A DNA stretch of 64,000 bases from Candidatus Zixiibacteriota bacterium (GTDB lineage: Bacteria; Zixibacteria; MSB-5A5; GN15; FEB-12). The notes below the pieces were generated by a model, which searched no databases, was not told where the DNA came from, and worked only from the letters and a program-made list of their open reading frames with translations. The stretch is taken from contig JACZWU010000001.1 in assembly GCA_022571985.1 (NCBI GenBank), positions 62,001 through 126,000 on the forward strand. The letters run 5' to 3'. Positions within the stretch are counted from its first letter, which is position 1. Every line of letters begins with the position of its first letter. Positions 1 to 9,460 of the stretch are shown here, piece by piece. The translations under genes were made by a program, and so were the position numbers.

Positions 1-88
1 CCGAACTTGAATAATTACTTTAACGAATAAGAGAAAAATCAGACCAACAGCTTAATGAAATTTTAAATGCGTAACGGAGGTATTTGCT

Positions 89-724
89 ATGGCAGACAAA
101 TGGATGATTAAAGGCTTTGAATACGGCAACTGCAACTGCGCTTACGGCTGTCCCTGTCAGTTTAGTTCACCAACGACACATGGAAGCTGCGAGGCAGTGC
201 TGTGCGGCACTATTGACGAGGGCTATTTCAATGACACCAAGCTGGATGGCCTTAAATGGGCCTTGCTGGTAAAATGGCCCGGAGAAATCGCCGCCGGTAA
301 CGGCAAGGAGCAAGCCATCATTGACGAAAGCGCCAGCGAGGAACAGCGCAGCGCACTGGCCAAAATTTTATACGGTGAATCAACGGCTCCGGGAGCAACT
401 CACTTTTTTGTGTACAATAGCACAATGTCCGAAGTTCGCGATCCGATTTTTGCCCCTATCGAAGTTTCTATTGATGTTGATGCACGTCAGGGTAAACTCA
501 ATATACCCGGAATTGTAGAATCAACAGGCACACCGATAATTAGTCCGTTCACCGGTGAACCATCCAGAGCACGAATAAATCTACCCAATGGTTTTGAATA
601 TACTATTGCTGAAATGGGTTCGGGAAAGACCAAATGTACTGTCAAAGGTCTGGAACTTGATTTGGATGGCAGCTACGGACAATTCAATATTCTGCATATG
701 AATCAGGACGGCGTAATCCGCTAA
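89..724 (+). CDS. DUF1326 domain protein
   Basis: A 211-residue soluble protein of the DUF1326 family. No biochemical activity is firmly established for the family. The N-terminus carries the family hallmark, a short cysteine cluster (GNCNCAYGCPCQF, about residues 13-25) that looks like a metal or redox site, with two more cysteines near residues 34 and 39. No signal peptide or membrane segment is seen, so it is probably cytoplasmic. The ATG at 89 follows GGAGG with good spacing. It is followed after 11 nt by a DUF2182 membrane protein; these two families commonly occur side by side, which suggests one two-gene unit. Family call is confident; function is unknown. Confidence 0.9.
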   Translation: MADKWMIKGFEYGNCNCAYGCPCQFSSPTTHGSCEAVLCGTIDEGYFNDTKLDGLKWALLVKWPGEIAAGNGKEQAIIDESASEEQRSALAKILYGESTAPGATHFFVYNSTMSEVRDPIFAPIEVSIDVDARQGKLNIPGIVESTGTPIISPFTGEPSRARINLPNGFEYTIAEMGSGKTKCTVKGLELDLDGSYGQFNILHMNQDGVIR

Positions 725-735
725 TATCAGAAACA

Positions 736-1542
736 ATGCCTGATTCTGAAAATGCTATACTGATTCGGTCTCTGCCCTGGCGAGACAAGGTTGCCATTCT
801 GTCACTTCTCGGAGTTGTGACTATTCTTGCCTGGCTATATCTCGTTGATATGGCTATGGGAATGAATATGGGCACTATGATGTCGGGCGATTCCGGCGGC
901 ATGATGAAAATGAGAGTGTGGGACTCCTCCTATTTCATCGCCATGCTTCTAATGTGGGTAATTATGATGATTGGGATGATGGTACCCACCGCAGTCCCGA
1001 TGGCGCTGATATACGCCGCTATCTCCCGCAAAGCCGCTAAGCAGGGAATAACATTAGTGCCTACTTCTACTTTTGTCTCAGGCTATGTCGTCATGTGGAG
1101 CTTGTTCAGTCTGGGCGCGACATTGGCTCAATGGGGCCTGGATACAGCGGCTCTGCTCTCCCCTATGATGGTTTCAAACAGCCCGCTTTTTGGTGCATCC
1201 TTACTCATAGTAGCCGGACTTTATCAGCTGACGCCATACAAGGACGCCTGTCTGAAGCATTGCCGGGAGCCTGCCCGTTTTATTTCACAAAGCTGGAGGC
1301 CGGGATCGTGGGGTGCTTTTAGAATGGGCTTAGAGCATGGCGCCTATTGCATCGGCTGCTGTTGGATTTTGATGGGGCTGCTGTTCTTTGGAGGTGTCAT
1401 GAGTTTGTACTGGATAGCAGGTATCACATTATTCGTTCTTTTGGAGAAAGTAATCCCCTTCGGCAATCTCGGCGGGCGAATTGCCGGCGGTGCTATGACT
1501 CTGGCCGGGATCGCTATGCTTGTAGTTTGGATAAAATCTTAA
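736..1542 (+). CDS. DUF2182 integral membrane protein
   Basis: A 268-residue polytopic membrane protein of the DUF2182 family, described in databases as a predicted metal-binding membrane protein. Hydrophobic segments lie near residues 17-38, 68-92, 108-130, 150-165, 203-225 and 226-265. Family features are the methionine-rich stretch (MLLMWVIMMIGMMVPT) and the His/Cys motif GLEHGAYCIGCCW, a plausible metal site inside the membrane. The ATG at 736 lies 11 nt after the DUF1326 gene, so the two are almost certainly cotranscribed, and a hairpin terminator follows. The substrate or metal cannot be read from the sequence. Confidence 0.88.
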   Translation: MPDSENAILIRSLPWRDKVAILSLLGVVTILAWLYLVDMAMGMNMGTMMSGDSGGMMKMRVWDSSYFIAMLLMWVIMMIGMMVPTAVPMALIYAAISRKAAKQGITLVPTSTFVSGYVVMWSLFSLGATLAQWGLDTAALLSPMMVSNSPLFGASLLIVAGLYQLTPYKDACLKHCREPARFISQSWRPGSWGAFRMGLEHGAYCIGCCWILMGLLFFGGVMSLYWIAGITLFVLLEKVIPFGNLGGRIAGGAMTLAGIAMLVVWIKS

Positions 1543-1570
1543 GAAATACATAGCCGACTTCATTAATAAA

Positions 1571-1604
1571 AAAGCCGCCTGACTTTTTCAAGTCGAGCGG
1601 CTTT
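1571..1604. terminator. Intrinsic terminator between convergent genes
   Basis: The arms AAAGCCGC and GCGGCTTT, extended inward by GACTT/AAGTC, form a stable hairpin with a 4-nt loop. A-rich flanks on the left and T-rich flanks on the right let it work in both directions. It separates the plus-strand DUF1326/DUF2182 pair from the minus-strand protease gene. Confidence 0.8.
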
Positions 1605-1649
1605 CTAAATATTATCACAACTTGCTTAAAATTAACCTTAACTATGCCT

Positions 1650-4600
1650 CTATTTCAAAAGCAACATCTTTTTCGTCTGAACTAAATCTGGTCTTGTCAA
1701 ACGATAAAAATAAACACCGGATGAATAACGATTAGCATTCCAGGTGATCGTGTGTTCGCCTGAACTAAATGTACCCTCCGCAACCGTAGCAATACGCTGG
1801 CCGGCTACATTAAACACTTCGAGCGTTATATACATTGACTGCGGCAACGTAAACGAAATGTTTGTGCTCGGGTTAAACGGATTAGGATGGTTCTGCAAAA
1901 GCACATAATCATCTGGAAGCTCCGATATTATCGGCTCTCCGACCGAAAACAGATCACCACTCTCACAGGACTGAGTGACGTTATTGAGAAACGAATTATA
2001 AGTTAGAGTAGCATGAGTAACATTTGTAACTTCAAAGCACCACTCTCCGCCACCCTTGACACTGGCTGATTGGAATGACGCGACGCCACTGGCATTTGTC
2101 AGGGCGGTCAGTCCTGTCTCTGATGTCTTGCCGCTGAAGTTACCGGTAACGGTTGCATTTTCCACAGGCTGGCTGTCGCCATCAAAGATTGTGATATCAG
2201 CTGTTCCCGTCTTAAAGCCCTTGCTCATTTTAATCCGTGAGACAACTATGTCAAAGACTAGCATCTCGGTCGCGGCTGGCGGCGTTGTTACAGTTATATA
2301 GTCAATCTTAGTTTCCACACCTGATCCGGCACAGTTGCTGGCAGTAAGTGCCACCGTAAAAGTACCGGCAGTCGCATATTCGTGAGACGGGTTTTGCGCA
2401 CTTGAATTTGCACCATCACCAAAATCCCATGACCAGGTAGCCGGGCTGTTTGTTGAAAGGTCACTGAAGTTTACAGTAAGAGGTGCGTCGCCACTTGTAG
2501 AAGAACCACTGAAATTTGCAACAGGAATAGTCGCCAAACAGGGCGGCTCATTTACTGTGATATAGTCAACCTTTGTTTCGCCGTCGGATCCGGCGCAATT
2601 ACCGGCAGTAAGTGTCACTGTAAAAGTACCAACAGACGTGTATTCGTGGGCGGGGTTCTGCGCACTTGAATTGCCGCCATCGCCAAAGTCCCATGACCAG
2701 GTATTCGGGTTGTTTGTTGAAAGGTCGCTGAAGCTTACCGTTAGAGGTGAATCGCCATTTGTAGGAGTACCACTGAAATTCGCAACAGGAGTTGTCTCCA
2801 TGCAGGACGAGTCACTTACGGTGATATAATCAACTTTCGTTTCAACACCAGAACCAGCGCAGTTGCTGGCCGTCAGACTGACCGTAAAACTACCGGCAGT
2901 CGTATATTCATGCGAGGGGTTCTGCGCACTTGAATTTGTACCATCACCAAAGTCCCATGACCAGGTAGCCGGAGCGTTAGTAGACGCATCGCTGAAACTA
3001 ACCGTTAGCGGAGCATCACCACTTGTCGGCGAACCACTGAAATTTGCAACAGGAGTAGTCGCCGTACAGGGCGGCTCATTTACTGTGATATAGTCAACTT
3101 TCGTTTCAACACCTAAACCGGCGCAATTGCTGGCAGTAAGTGTCACCGTAAAAGTACCGACAGACGTGTATTCGTGAGACGGGTTTTGTGCACTTGAATT
3201 TGTACCATCACCAAAATCCCATGACCAGGAAGCTGGATTATTGGAAGAAGCATCAGTAAAGCTGACTGTGAGAGGTGTAGCACCGCTTGTCGGTGTACCG
3301 CTAAAATTAGCGACTGGAGTGGTTTCAGCACAGGTAGCGCAACTTGCGGCTATTAATGCATTATTTGCATTGGCTATGCCTGAGCCGAGGTCGCGTGAGT
3401 CTGTGTACGGGTCGGTATTATTTACAATCAGGTTGAATTTCTGAGGGCCGGTCAGGGCCGGGTTGCAGGACTCTAATAGCGCCAAAATTCCGCAGATATG
3501 CGGAGCTGACATTGACGTTCCACTCAGGACAGCAACGTAGTTATGAGTCAAATCCGCGTCATCAGGGTTAGCATAGGTGCTTATAATATTTACACCCGGT
3601 GCAGCCACATCGACCCAGGGGCCATGATTGGTAAAACTGGCGCCATTGCCATTGCGGTCAGTAGCTGCCACGTCGAGACAATCACCTCTGCTGCTCAGAT
3701 AGCTGGTGTTGGTGGAGTTGCTGTTACCTGCAGCTACCACCACAACCACATCATGGGCTATTAGATTTGTTACTGCAGCGCTGAGACCTCCCGAATTTGA
3801 TGAACCCCAGGAGCAGTTTATTGCGGCAACATTAACACCGGCATCAACCTGGTCAGCCACATAATTCATGGCCTCGGCGGCATAATCCATTCGAACAACA
3901 CCGGTAATAAAGCCCATACACCGGGCATGCCAGCCGATTCTTAGAGCCATTATTTTGGAGCCGTTGCCGGCACCAGAGGTAGTGCCGTCGCTAAAGCCAC
4001 CGGCTATACCGGCTACTGCGCGACCATTGTTGGTAATAGCAGCAACTGTTCCAGATACGTGGGTTCCGTGTCCGTCGCCATCGTCTGGGTCGTTATCTGC
4101 CGTGCCACAGTCCTGATCTATACAGTTGCAAGCGATAGCATTTGTCGATGACACAAAATCGTAACCTACTATATCATCAATATAACCGTTGCCGTCATTA
4201 TCAATGCCGTCACCAGCAGTTTCTCCTCCGTTTATCCAGATGTTTCCGTTAATCTGTGGATTATCTGGTCCCCAGGGGGCGTTATTGCCTCCGAGGTCAG
4301 TGTGGAAATAACGGGTGCCTGTATCGAGTATACCGACAACTACGGTAGCATCACCGGTTTGCGTATCCCAGGCTAAATCGGCATCAATACTGTGAGTATC
4401 CCAGTAATGCCATTGGTCAAATGAAAATGAAGCAGGTGGATTGTCGTAGTAGGTGTCGTTAGGTGTCGCGTAAAGCGAATGAATTCCAATTGGCTGGACA
4501 CTCTCTACGGCATCAAGTTCAGAGTAGGCCTTCATCGCATCGTCGACAGTACCGAAAGTAATCTTTATCTTAAAATGTCTTGCCATGACATTTTCTATTG

Positions 4601-4901
4601 CTGAAGCTGCAGGAGAAACTTTTCTTCCCTGAAACTGCTGGCGCTCCTGAATAACGGCAAATCTTCCGGAGAGCAACTCAAACTCAGGTACACTTTCAAA
4701 AACCATATTGGATGAGAGTAGTTTGGAATCAAAATTGCTTACAACTCCTGCCTTGACAACGATTATGAATTCATCGTCAACATACCCCAAGAACGATGGC
4801 ACATCGAGATTTCGGTCAACCTTGATAACAGCGTCAGCTGCCAGCAGGCCGCCCGATAATAGCATAAAAGCTGCAAAAATTAACAATGAACTCTTCTTCA
4901 T
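1650..4901 (-). CDS. Secreted subtilisin-like protease with four PKD domains and C-terminal sorting domain
   Basis: An extracellular S8-family serine protease of about 1083 residues. The track begins at a TTG (4913); the ATG at 4901 is preceded by GGAG and gives a clean signal peptide (MKKSSLLIFAAFMLLSGGLL), so it is preferred. In track numbering, a propeptide-like region covers residues 30-145. The catalytic triad lies in ILDTG (Asp197), GHGTH (His282) and SGTSMSAP (Ser467). Four PKD beta-sandwich repeats with the WSWDFGDG motif span about 530-885, then an Ig/CUSP-like domain at 890-985. A FlgD-like/type A sorting domain (NHPNPFNPSTNISF ... KKMLLLK) ends the protein. The PKD repeats are very similar to each other at DNA level. 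Likely role: extracellular protein degradation with the protease anchored or secreted through its C-terminus. Confidence 0.93.
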   Translation of the reverse strand: MKKSSLLIFAAFMLLSGGLLAADAVIKVDRNLDVPSFLGYVDDEFIIVVKAGVVSNFDSKLLSSNMVFESVPEFELLSGRFAVIQERQQFQGRKVSPAASAIENVMARHFKIKITFGTVDDAMKAYSELDAVESVQPIGIHSLYATPNDTYYDNPPASFSFDQWHYWDTHSIDADLAWDTQTGDATVVVGILDTGTRYFHTDLGGNNAPWGPDNPQINGNIWINGGETAGDGIDNDGNGYIDDIVGYDFVSSTNAIACNCIDQDCGTADNDPDDGDGHGTHVSGTVAAITNNGRAVAGIAGGFSDGTTSGAGNGSKIMALRIGWHARCMGFITGVVRMDYAAEAMNYVADQVDAGVNVAAINCSWGSSNSGGLSAAVTNLIAHDVVVVVAAGNSNSTNTSYLSSRGDCLDVAATDRNGNGASFTNHGPWVDVAAPGVNIISTYANPDDADLTHNYVAVLSGTSMSAPHICGILALLESCNPALTGPQKFNLIVNNTDPYTDSRDLGSGIANANNALIAASCATCAETTPVANFSGTPTSGATPLTVSFTDASSNNPASWSWDFGDGTNSSAQNPSHEYTSVGTFTVTLTASNCAGLGVETKVDYITVNEPPCTATTPVANFSGSPTSGDAPLTVSFSDASTNAPATWSWDFGDGTNSSAQNPSHEYTTAGSFTVSLTASNCAGSGVETKVDYITVSDSSCMETTPVANFSGTPTNGDSPLTVSFSDLSTNNPNTWSWDFGDGGNSSAQNPAHEYTSVGTFTVTLTAGNCAGSDGETKVDYITVNEPPCLATIPVANFSGSSTSGDAPLTVNFSDLSTNSPATWSWDFGDGANSSAQNPSHEYATAGTFTVALTASNCAGSGVETKIDYITVTTPPAATEMLVFDIVVSRIKMSKGFKTGTADITIFDGDSQPVENATVTGNFSGKTSETGLTALTNASGVASFQSASVKGGGEWCFEVTNVTHATLTYNSFLNNVTQSCESGDLFSVGEPIISELPDDYVLLQNHPNPFNPSTNISFTLPQSMYITLEVFNVAGQRIATVAEGTFSSGEHTITWNANRYSSGVYFYRLTRPDLVQTKKMLLLK

Positions 4902-5327
4902 AATTGTCTCCAATTCATTTTCTAAGAAAAATAATATTTATTACATAAGGTTCTGATAATATTCGTATCGACAAAAAACCCAAAGGTTAAATGAACTCAA
5001 TTTACCCTATTGAAAGCTAACTATTAGAATTACAAATAAAAGCAACTAAAGTTGTCAACTTTTATCCAATAAGAACATAAGCATTTCACAAATCATGTCA
5101 AGGGAAAACTTAAGTTGTTGTTATAAAGGAATTTACAAAAAGGAACATAGTATTCCCTTACAGTGAGGTGGAAATTGGCCGAGCCAAGTTCGGTCTCAAC
5201 ACCTAAAGCCGCACTTCTGTCATTTTCGGCTCCATATTCTACAATTCTGTTGCAGGTATGGTAAGCTGCTGTTAGTCCGGCCATCATTATAATAGGAATT
5301 ATATAACAATGTTATGGACAATTGATC
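4902..5327. other. Intergenic region upstream of the protease
   Basis: About 425 nt without a gene I can support. It holds the AT-rich leader and a good minus-strand promoter for the protease (listed separately). The 64-codon minus-strand ORF at 5093-5287 has no recognisable similarity. Confidence 0.5.
5029..5058 (-). promoter_or_regulatory. Sigma-70 type promoter for the protease gene
   Basis: Reading the minus strand, a perfect TTGACA (5058-5053) is followed after 18 nt by TGTAAT (5034-5029), a 5/6 match to the -10 box. The predicted transcript would have a leader of about 120 nt before the ATG at 4901. Confidence 0.5.
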
Positions 5328-6269
5328 CTATGCTCTTTTTTGCTGCGCAAGTGAACAGAGGTAGCAGATAACAATTCGCGCCGCCAGTCTGGCTGTTTTA
5401 TTATCAATATCGTAAGTCGGGTTGACTTCGGAGATTTCTAAGATTTTGCTCCGTGCGTCCCGACCGGCAATGGCAGCAATAGACAGGATTTCTTCAGAAG
5501 TCAGGCCGGTGGAATAAGAGGCACTTACGCCGGGAGCGTCAGCCGAACGAACCGAATCAATGTCAAATCCCCAGAAGATTGCTTCGGATTTGTTTTTATC
5601 AAGAATTGCACACAGAGTTTTTTCAATGCCATGTTCGCGCAGTTGTTCTAAAGTATAAATTGACACTTTTTTTGACTTGAGATACTTCCAATAGATATCC
5701 GAATTGGCGAATGGCTGAATAGCTAATTCAAAAAAGTTCTCCGGCTGAATAATATTTTCCTCAAGCAGTTGTCGGTATGGTGTGCCGCTGTTGCGAACTT
5801 CGTTTTCCCTGACATCAAAGTGGCTGTCTATGTTTATAGCCAGAATATTTTTGTGAACTTTAGAAAGTCCCAAGCAATCGGGATACGATATATCGTTACC
5901 GCCCCCGAGTACAATCAGGCGCTTATTAGCTGCAAGTATCTTAGCTACAACTTTTGAATGAATTTCATGAGTTTCTTCGAGTGTGTCAGCTATCTTGATA
6001 TTGCCGAGGTCAACTACCCTGCCTGTTGTCAGCTCAGCAGGAGATGTAAGTTGGTAGAGTACCTGCCTGATTTTATCAGGAGCTGCCGCAGCCCCGACTC
6101 TGCCATTATTACGTCTGACCCCTTCATCTTGCGGACAACCGATGATTATTATTTCAGCGTCATCATAGTCTGACGCTTCACCGCCGACCATCTCCCCCAT
6201 CTTTCTGTCATCAGGGTCATGTGATTTTTTGAACAGTTCAGAGGAAGGTCTTTGTAAATCGGCAAACAT
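5328..6269 (-). CDS. Arginase-family (ureohydrolase) protein, formimidoylglutamase-like
   Basis: A 313-residue member of the arginase/agmatinase/formimidoylglutamase fold, which normally hydrolyses guanidino or formimino groups with a binuclear Mn centre. The three metal motifs are recognisable: GGGND (about residue 124), NIDSHFD (about 147) and FDIDSVRSADAPG (about 235). The first usually reads GGDHS or GGGHE; here the His ligand is Asn, so metal content or substrate may differ. The ATG lies 3 nt after the sodC stop, so translation is probably coupled. No other histidine-utilisation or polyamine gene is nearby, so I do not assign a substrate. Confidence 0.8.
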   Translation of the reverse strand: MFADLQRPSSELFKKSHDPDDRKMGEMVGGEASDYDDAEIIIIGCPQDEGVRRNNGRVGAAAAPDKIRQVLYQLTSPAELTTGRVVDLGNIKIADTLEETHEIHSKVVAKILAANKRLIVLGGGNDISYPDCLGLSKVHKNILAINIDSHFDVRENEVRNSGTPYRQLLEENIIQPENFFELAIQPFANSDIYWKYLKSKKVSIYTLEQLREHGIEKTLCAILDKNKSEAIFWGFDIDSVRSADAPGVSASYSTGLTSEEILSIAAIAGRDARSKILEISEVNPTYDIDNKTARLAARIVICYLCSLAQQKRA

Positions 6270-6272
6270 GGG

Positions 6273-6851
6273 TCAATACATTGATACTGCTTTAGCGATG
6301 CCAATAACACCGCAGGCCACTCTGGCGCCGGCAGCACCGGTGGGCTGCGTAGTCAGGTCATCTTCACCGACATGAATAATAACTCCGCGCCCAATTATGG
6401 AATTTGCTCCTTTGAATGTCATATGGCTGTCTATCCATTCAAGATTTGCTATGCCTTCAGAGTTGGCTACAAGATTACCAATATCTCCGACATGTCTCAT
6501 GCTATCATAAGGAGCACCATGATCCATTTCACCCGGATTAAAATGACCTCCGGCAGTTTTGCCATCTGCTCCTCTGCAGTCTCCAAATTGATGAATATGA
6601 AAGCCATGCTTGCCCTCGGTTAGTCCGCTGACAGTTGCAATGACTTTGATACCAGCATCTACTTTAAAAAAAATGATAGTACCGGATACATTGTTTCCCT
6701 CTGTGGCGTGCAGAACTGCAATGGCACTTGTAATACTGGACACCGTTTTATCGGCCATACTTTTATCAGCCTGCTGACCTAAAAGATTCGCCGCTGCAAC
6801 AGACATAACTGCCAATACCATAATTGACAAGTATCTTAGTGATTTGTTCAT
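6273..6851 (-). CDS. sodC: Cu/Zn superoxide dismutase, exported
   Basis: A 192-residue copper/zinc superoxide dismutase that converts superoxide to hydrogen peroxide and oxygen outside the cytoplasm. I start it at ATG 6851 (preceded by GGGAG) rather than 6869; this gives a signal peptide (MNKSLRYLSIMVLAVMSVAAA). With that start, copper ligands His85 and His87 (HGFHIH), the bridging His103 (GGHFNP), zinc ligands His111, His120 and Asp123, and the later copper His in VIIHVGEDD are all present, with the paired cysteines (GDC, ARVACGVIG). It sits between an antiporter and an arginase-family gene in a minus-strand run. Confidence 0.94.
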   Translation of the reverse strand: MNKSLRYLSIMVLAVMSVAAANLLGQQADKSMADKTVSSITSAIAVLHATEGNNVSGTIIFFKVDAGIKVIATVSGLTEGKHGFHIHQFGDCRGADGKTAGGHFNPGEMDHGAPYDSMRHVGDIGNLVANSEGIANLEWIDSHMTFKGANSIIGRGVIIHVGEDDLTTQPTGAAGARVACGVIGIAKAVSMY

Positions 6852-6878
6852 TTGTTTTCTCCCAATCATGACAAGTTA

Positions 6879-8762
6879 TTATTTGTTCTTATCTATAAAA
6901 ATTTTTAAAGCCGTGTCAGTTTCAAATGGCTCCCAGCCATTATGTATGAGCCAGTTGGCAGCTTCTTCTTTCTTTTCTGAAAACATAAGGAAATGTAATA
7001 TATCATCTTTTCGCAAAGTAATTGAATTATCAAATGGCATAATCTTATCAGCACGAGTAAGACTGAGTGCCATCAAAAAATGGCCCTGAGTCTCAAATTC
7101 AGCACTATTATTGTCTGATGCCACAGAATTATCATTATTAGCGGTCAATTGCCAGGTATTAACAGTTGTCAGACCGCGTCTTATACGTACGCTCCAGAGG
7201 TCTAAGTCGCAATGGGCTCCAAATAGAATCGTGGCACCTGAGTTTTTTACCATAGCAGGAGAAACGCTGCCATCCCGAAGGTGCAGCGCCACCAGACGTT
7301 TGGAAGTCTTAAACTCCCGCCTGACTCGGTTGACAAACATAAGGTTTACTTCTTCGTTGGTGGTAAGTCCGATACAGCCGATATAATCACCTAAATTGGC
7401 TCTCAGAATGGTACGTTCTTCGAGGGCGTTGCCAAAAATAACCTTGAAATCTTCCTGCTTGGCGATTGTGACTGAGTCCGGATTTGAGTCCAGCAGAACT
7501 ATTTCGTGTCCCCCGCTTCGCAGTATCCGGCCAAGAATGCGGGCAAGGTCGTGCGCGCCAAGAATGGCATACCCCTTATTCGTAATTCTCTTCACTTTCA
7601 AGATCCGGGCAACCAGGCCGCCCGACAATCCCTGAACCAATACCGTGCTGGCAATCACTAAAAATACTAAAGCTCGCAAACTTTCACTCCCGGCTATGCC
7701 GGCCTTGTCTAAAGCGACGGCTACAAAAGAAGCAACCGCTGCCGCAACGATACCACGTGGTGAAAGCCAGGCTAAAAAAGATTTTTCAGCAGTTTTCAAG
7801 CCTGAATTTATGGTACATGCCGCCACATTCAGTGGCCGCACAATAAACATAAGCGTCAGAACCGTCATAACTCCCGGCCAGCCCAGGTCGGTAATGTCTG
7901 TGAAGCGAATATCGGCAGCCAAAAGAACAAAAAGCATAGCTATCAGCATGACTGTCAGCTGTTCTTTGAATTCCATTAGATCGCGAAGCGCTCTTGTTTT
8001 GAAATTGCCAACCACCAGTCCGGCCACAGTCACCGAAGCTATGCCGCTTTCGGGCTGTATTTCATTACAGATGTGAAAAAGTGCCAGCACCGAGGCCAGC
8101 ACAAAAATGTTTTCTAATCCCTCAGGAATCAAATTCTTAGGTTTCAATAAATAAGCTATAAAGAAGCCGCCGCCTAACCCCAGTAGAACTCCAATACCCA
8201 GCATTAAGAAGACATCAATCAGGCCGGAAGTAAAGGCACCTCCGGACGGATGTATTACGATTTCCAGAGCTACGATGGCGATAATAGCGCCGATGGGATC
8301 AATCAGTACCCCTTCAGCTTCAAGTATTGTTTCAAGTTTATGGTTAATTTTTATGCGACGTAGCAGCGGTGTTATTACTGTCGGTCCGGTGACAATGACT
8401 AGGGCCCCAAACAAAACAGAAAGCTGCCAGGACCAGCCCATAAAAAGAGTCGCAGCAGTTGCTCCTCCGGCTGCGGTAATAATCGACCCAAAGGTGATTA
8501 GTCTCTTTATAGAGGCAGACTCTTTAAGCAGTCTCTTGAGATTAAGATTCATGCCTCCTTCGAAAAGTATGATGGCCACCGCATAGCCAACAAGTACCGG
8601 CATTATATCGCCCAGAGTGTCCGGACGTATGACGCCAAGCAGGTCCGGACCCAGGATTGCCCCTGTGGCCAGAAGTAAAACTATGCCGGGAATTCTTAGG
8701 TGCTGTGCTAAGACAGTAGCAAAAAGTCCGGCAGCTAATGCAAGTGAGATGGTCAGTGCCAT
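6879..8762 (-). CDS. CPA1-type cation:proton antiporter with C-terminal RCK (TrkA-N-like) domain
   Basis: A 627-residue antiporter. Residues 1-390 form about 12 membrane segments with CPA1/NhaP signatures (LFEGGMNL, TVITPLLRR, EGVLIDPIGA). Residues about 395-545 form a nucleotide-binding regulatory domain like TrkA-N (YAILGAHDLARILGRIL, then IVLLDSNPDS), followed by a TrkA-C-like tail. The Rossmann glycine motif is degenerate (GAHDLA instead of GxGxxG), so nucleotide binding may be altered. It would exchange Na+ or K+ for protons at the inner membrane. The start has no strong Shine-Dalgarno. A hairpin lies just upstream, so it may have its own promoter or receive read-through from the membrane operon. 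It is the first gene of the antiporter-sodC-arginase run. Confidence 0.88.
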   Translation of the reverse strand: MALTISLALAAGLFATVLAQHLRIPGIVLLLATGAILGPDLLGVIRPDTLGDIMPVLVGYAVAIILFEGGMNLNLKRLLKESASIKRLITFGSIITAAGGATAATLFMGWSWQLSVLFGALVIVTGPTVITPLLRRIKINHKLETILEAEGVLIDPIGAIIAIVALEIVIHPSGGAFTSGLIDVFLMLGIGVLLGLGGGFFIAYLLKPKNLIPEGLENIFVLASVLALFHICNEIQPESGIASVTVAGLVVGNFKTRALRDLMEFKEQLTVMLIAMLFVLLAADIRFTDITDLGWPGVMTVLTLMFIVRPLNVAACTINSGLKTAEKSFLAWLSPRGIVAAAVASFVAVALDKAGIAGSESLRALVFLVIASTVLVQGLSGGLVARILKVKRITNKGYAILGAHDLARILGRILRSGGHEIVLLDSNPDSVTIAKQEDFKVIFGNALEERTILRANLGDYIGCIGLTTNEEVNLMFVNRVRREFKTSKRLVALHLRDGSVSPAMVKNSGATILFGAHCDLDLWSVRIRRGLTTVNTWQLTANNDNSVASDNNSAEFETQGHFLMALSLTRADKIMPFDNSITLRKDDILHFLMFSEKKEEAANWLIHNGWEPFETDTALKIFIDKNK

Positions 8763-8769
8763 TGTATGA

Positions 8770-8798
8770 CAATAAAAGAACTGACCGCGAAGCGGTCA
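8770..8798 (-). terminator. Hairpin with T-rich tail between membrane operon and antiporter
   Basis: On the minus strand TGACCGC-TTC-GCGGTCA forms a 7-bp stem with a 3-nt loop, followed by GTTCTTTTATT. It lies after the last gene of the four-gene membrane operon and just before the antiporter start, so it probably ends that operon at least partly. Confidence 0.45.
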
Positions 8799-8838
8799 AC
8801 CTTGAATCTATAAAAGAAAATGAAAATGATTCAGTGTT

Positions 8839-9453
8839 TTAGTTGGTCAGATGCAAAAAATCGCTTAGCAAAAAGTCCATTCTGCCAATAAAAGTGGAGA
8901 CTCTGGACATGACGGTATAACCGAAAGTCGTTCCAAAGAAAATCATCAGAAAGTAAGTGCCTACTTTGGCCGAGCGTCCCATAATTCCTTCATGTTCGCG
9001 GCTGAAATAGAAATATGACAGAGTTGAAAAAAGCCCAACAACTACAACAAGTCCCGAGAAAATTGTTAGAAAGGAATCACCCTGAACCATTTCAACCGTA
9101 GCCGTCATCTGCCGGAGCGTTCTGGCACCGAGCATGGCTGGAATCGCTACCCCGGCACCTGAGCCAATCAGCACGGCCATTGAGTAGCGCGACAGAAACG
9201 AGGTAGACTTATGAAATCTTCCGAACATAAAAAGCCCGAATATAAACGGTATGACCAGCCAGAACTGGCTTTCTAGAAATAACGGCTTAAACAAAACCGC
9301 CATCAGCGTGTTTGTCCAGGTTATGACCAGCACATAGCCCATTGATACTCCGACCAATAATGTTTCGGCCATTTTATAGACAGGGTTATCACCATATAAA
9401 AATGACAAAATCGCTATAGTCAAAATTCCTGCTACAATTGTACCCGGGTCCAT
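8839..9453 (-). CDS. Six-helix membrane protein of unknown function (last gene of membrane operon)
   Basis: A 204-residue protein that is nearly all membrane: hydrophobic segments around residues 5-22, 30-50, 62-78, 88-108, 128-150 and 168-185. Notable features are FLYGDNPVYKMAETLLVG near the N-terminus and the loop with LGARTLRQ. I recognise no characterised family. It starts 7 nt after the stop of the preceding gene, so all four genes from 11690 to 8839 form one unit with three overlapping or near-overlapping junctions. That spacing suggests the products form one membrane complex. Confidence 0.75.
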   Translation of the reverse strand: MDPGTIVAGILTIAILSFLYGDNPVYKMAETLLVGVSMGYVLVITWTNTLMAVLFKPLFLESQFWLVIPFIFGLFMFGRFHKSTSFLSRYSMAVLIGSGAGVAIPAMLGARTLRQMTATVEMVQGDSFLTIFSGLVVVVGLFSTLSYFYFSREHEGIMGRSAKVGTYFLMIFFGTTFGYTVMSRVSTFIGRMDFLLSDFLHLTN

Positions 9454-9460
9454 AAGCTGC

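Noticed and set aside
2300-3400. CRISPR-like regular repeats in the protease region
   Set aside because: The periodicity comes from four PKD domains of about 260 bp each; no short palindromic repeats with unique spacers are present anywhere in the window.
5093-5287. 64-codon minus-strand ORF
   Set aside because: No ribosome site, no recognisable motif, and it overlaps a good promoter region; likely chance.
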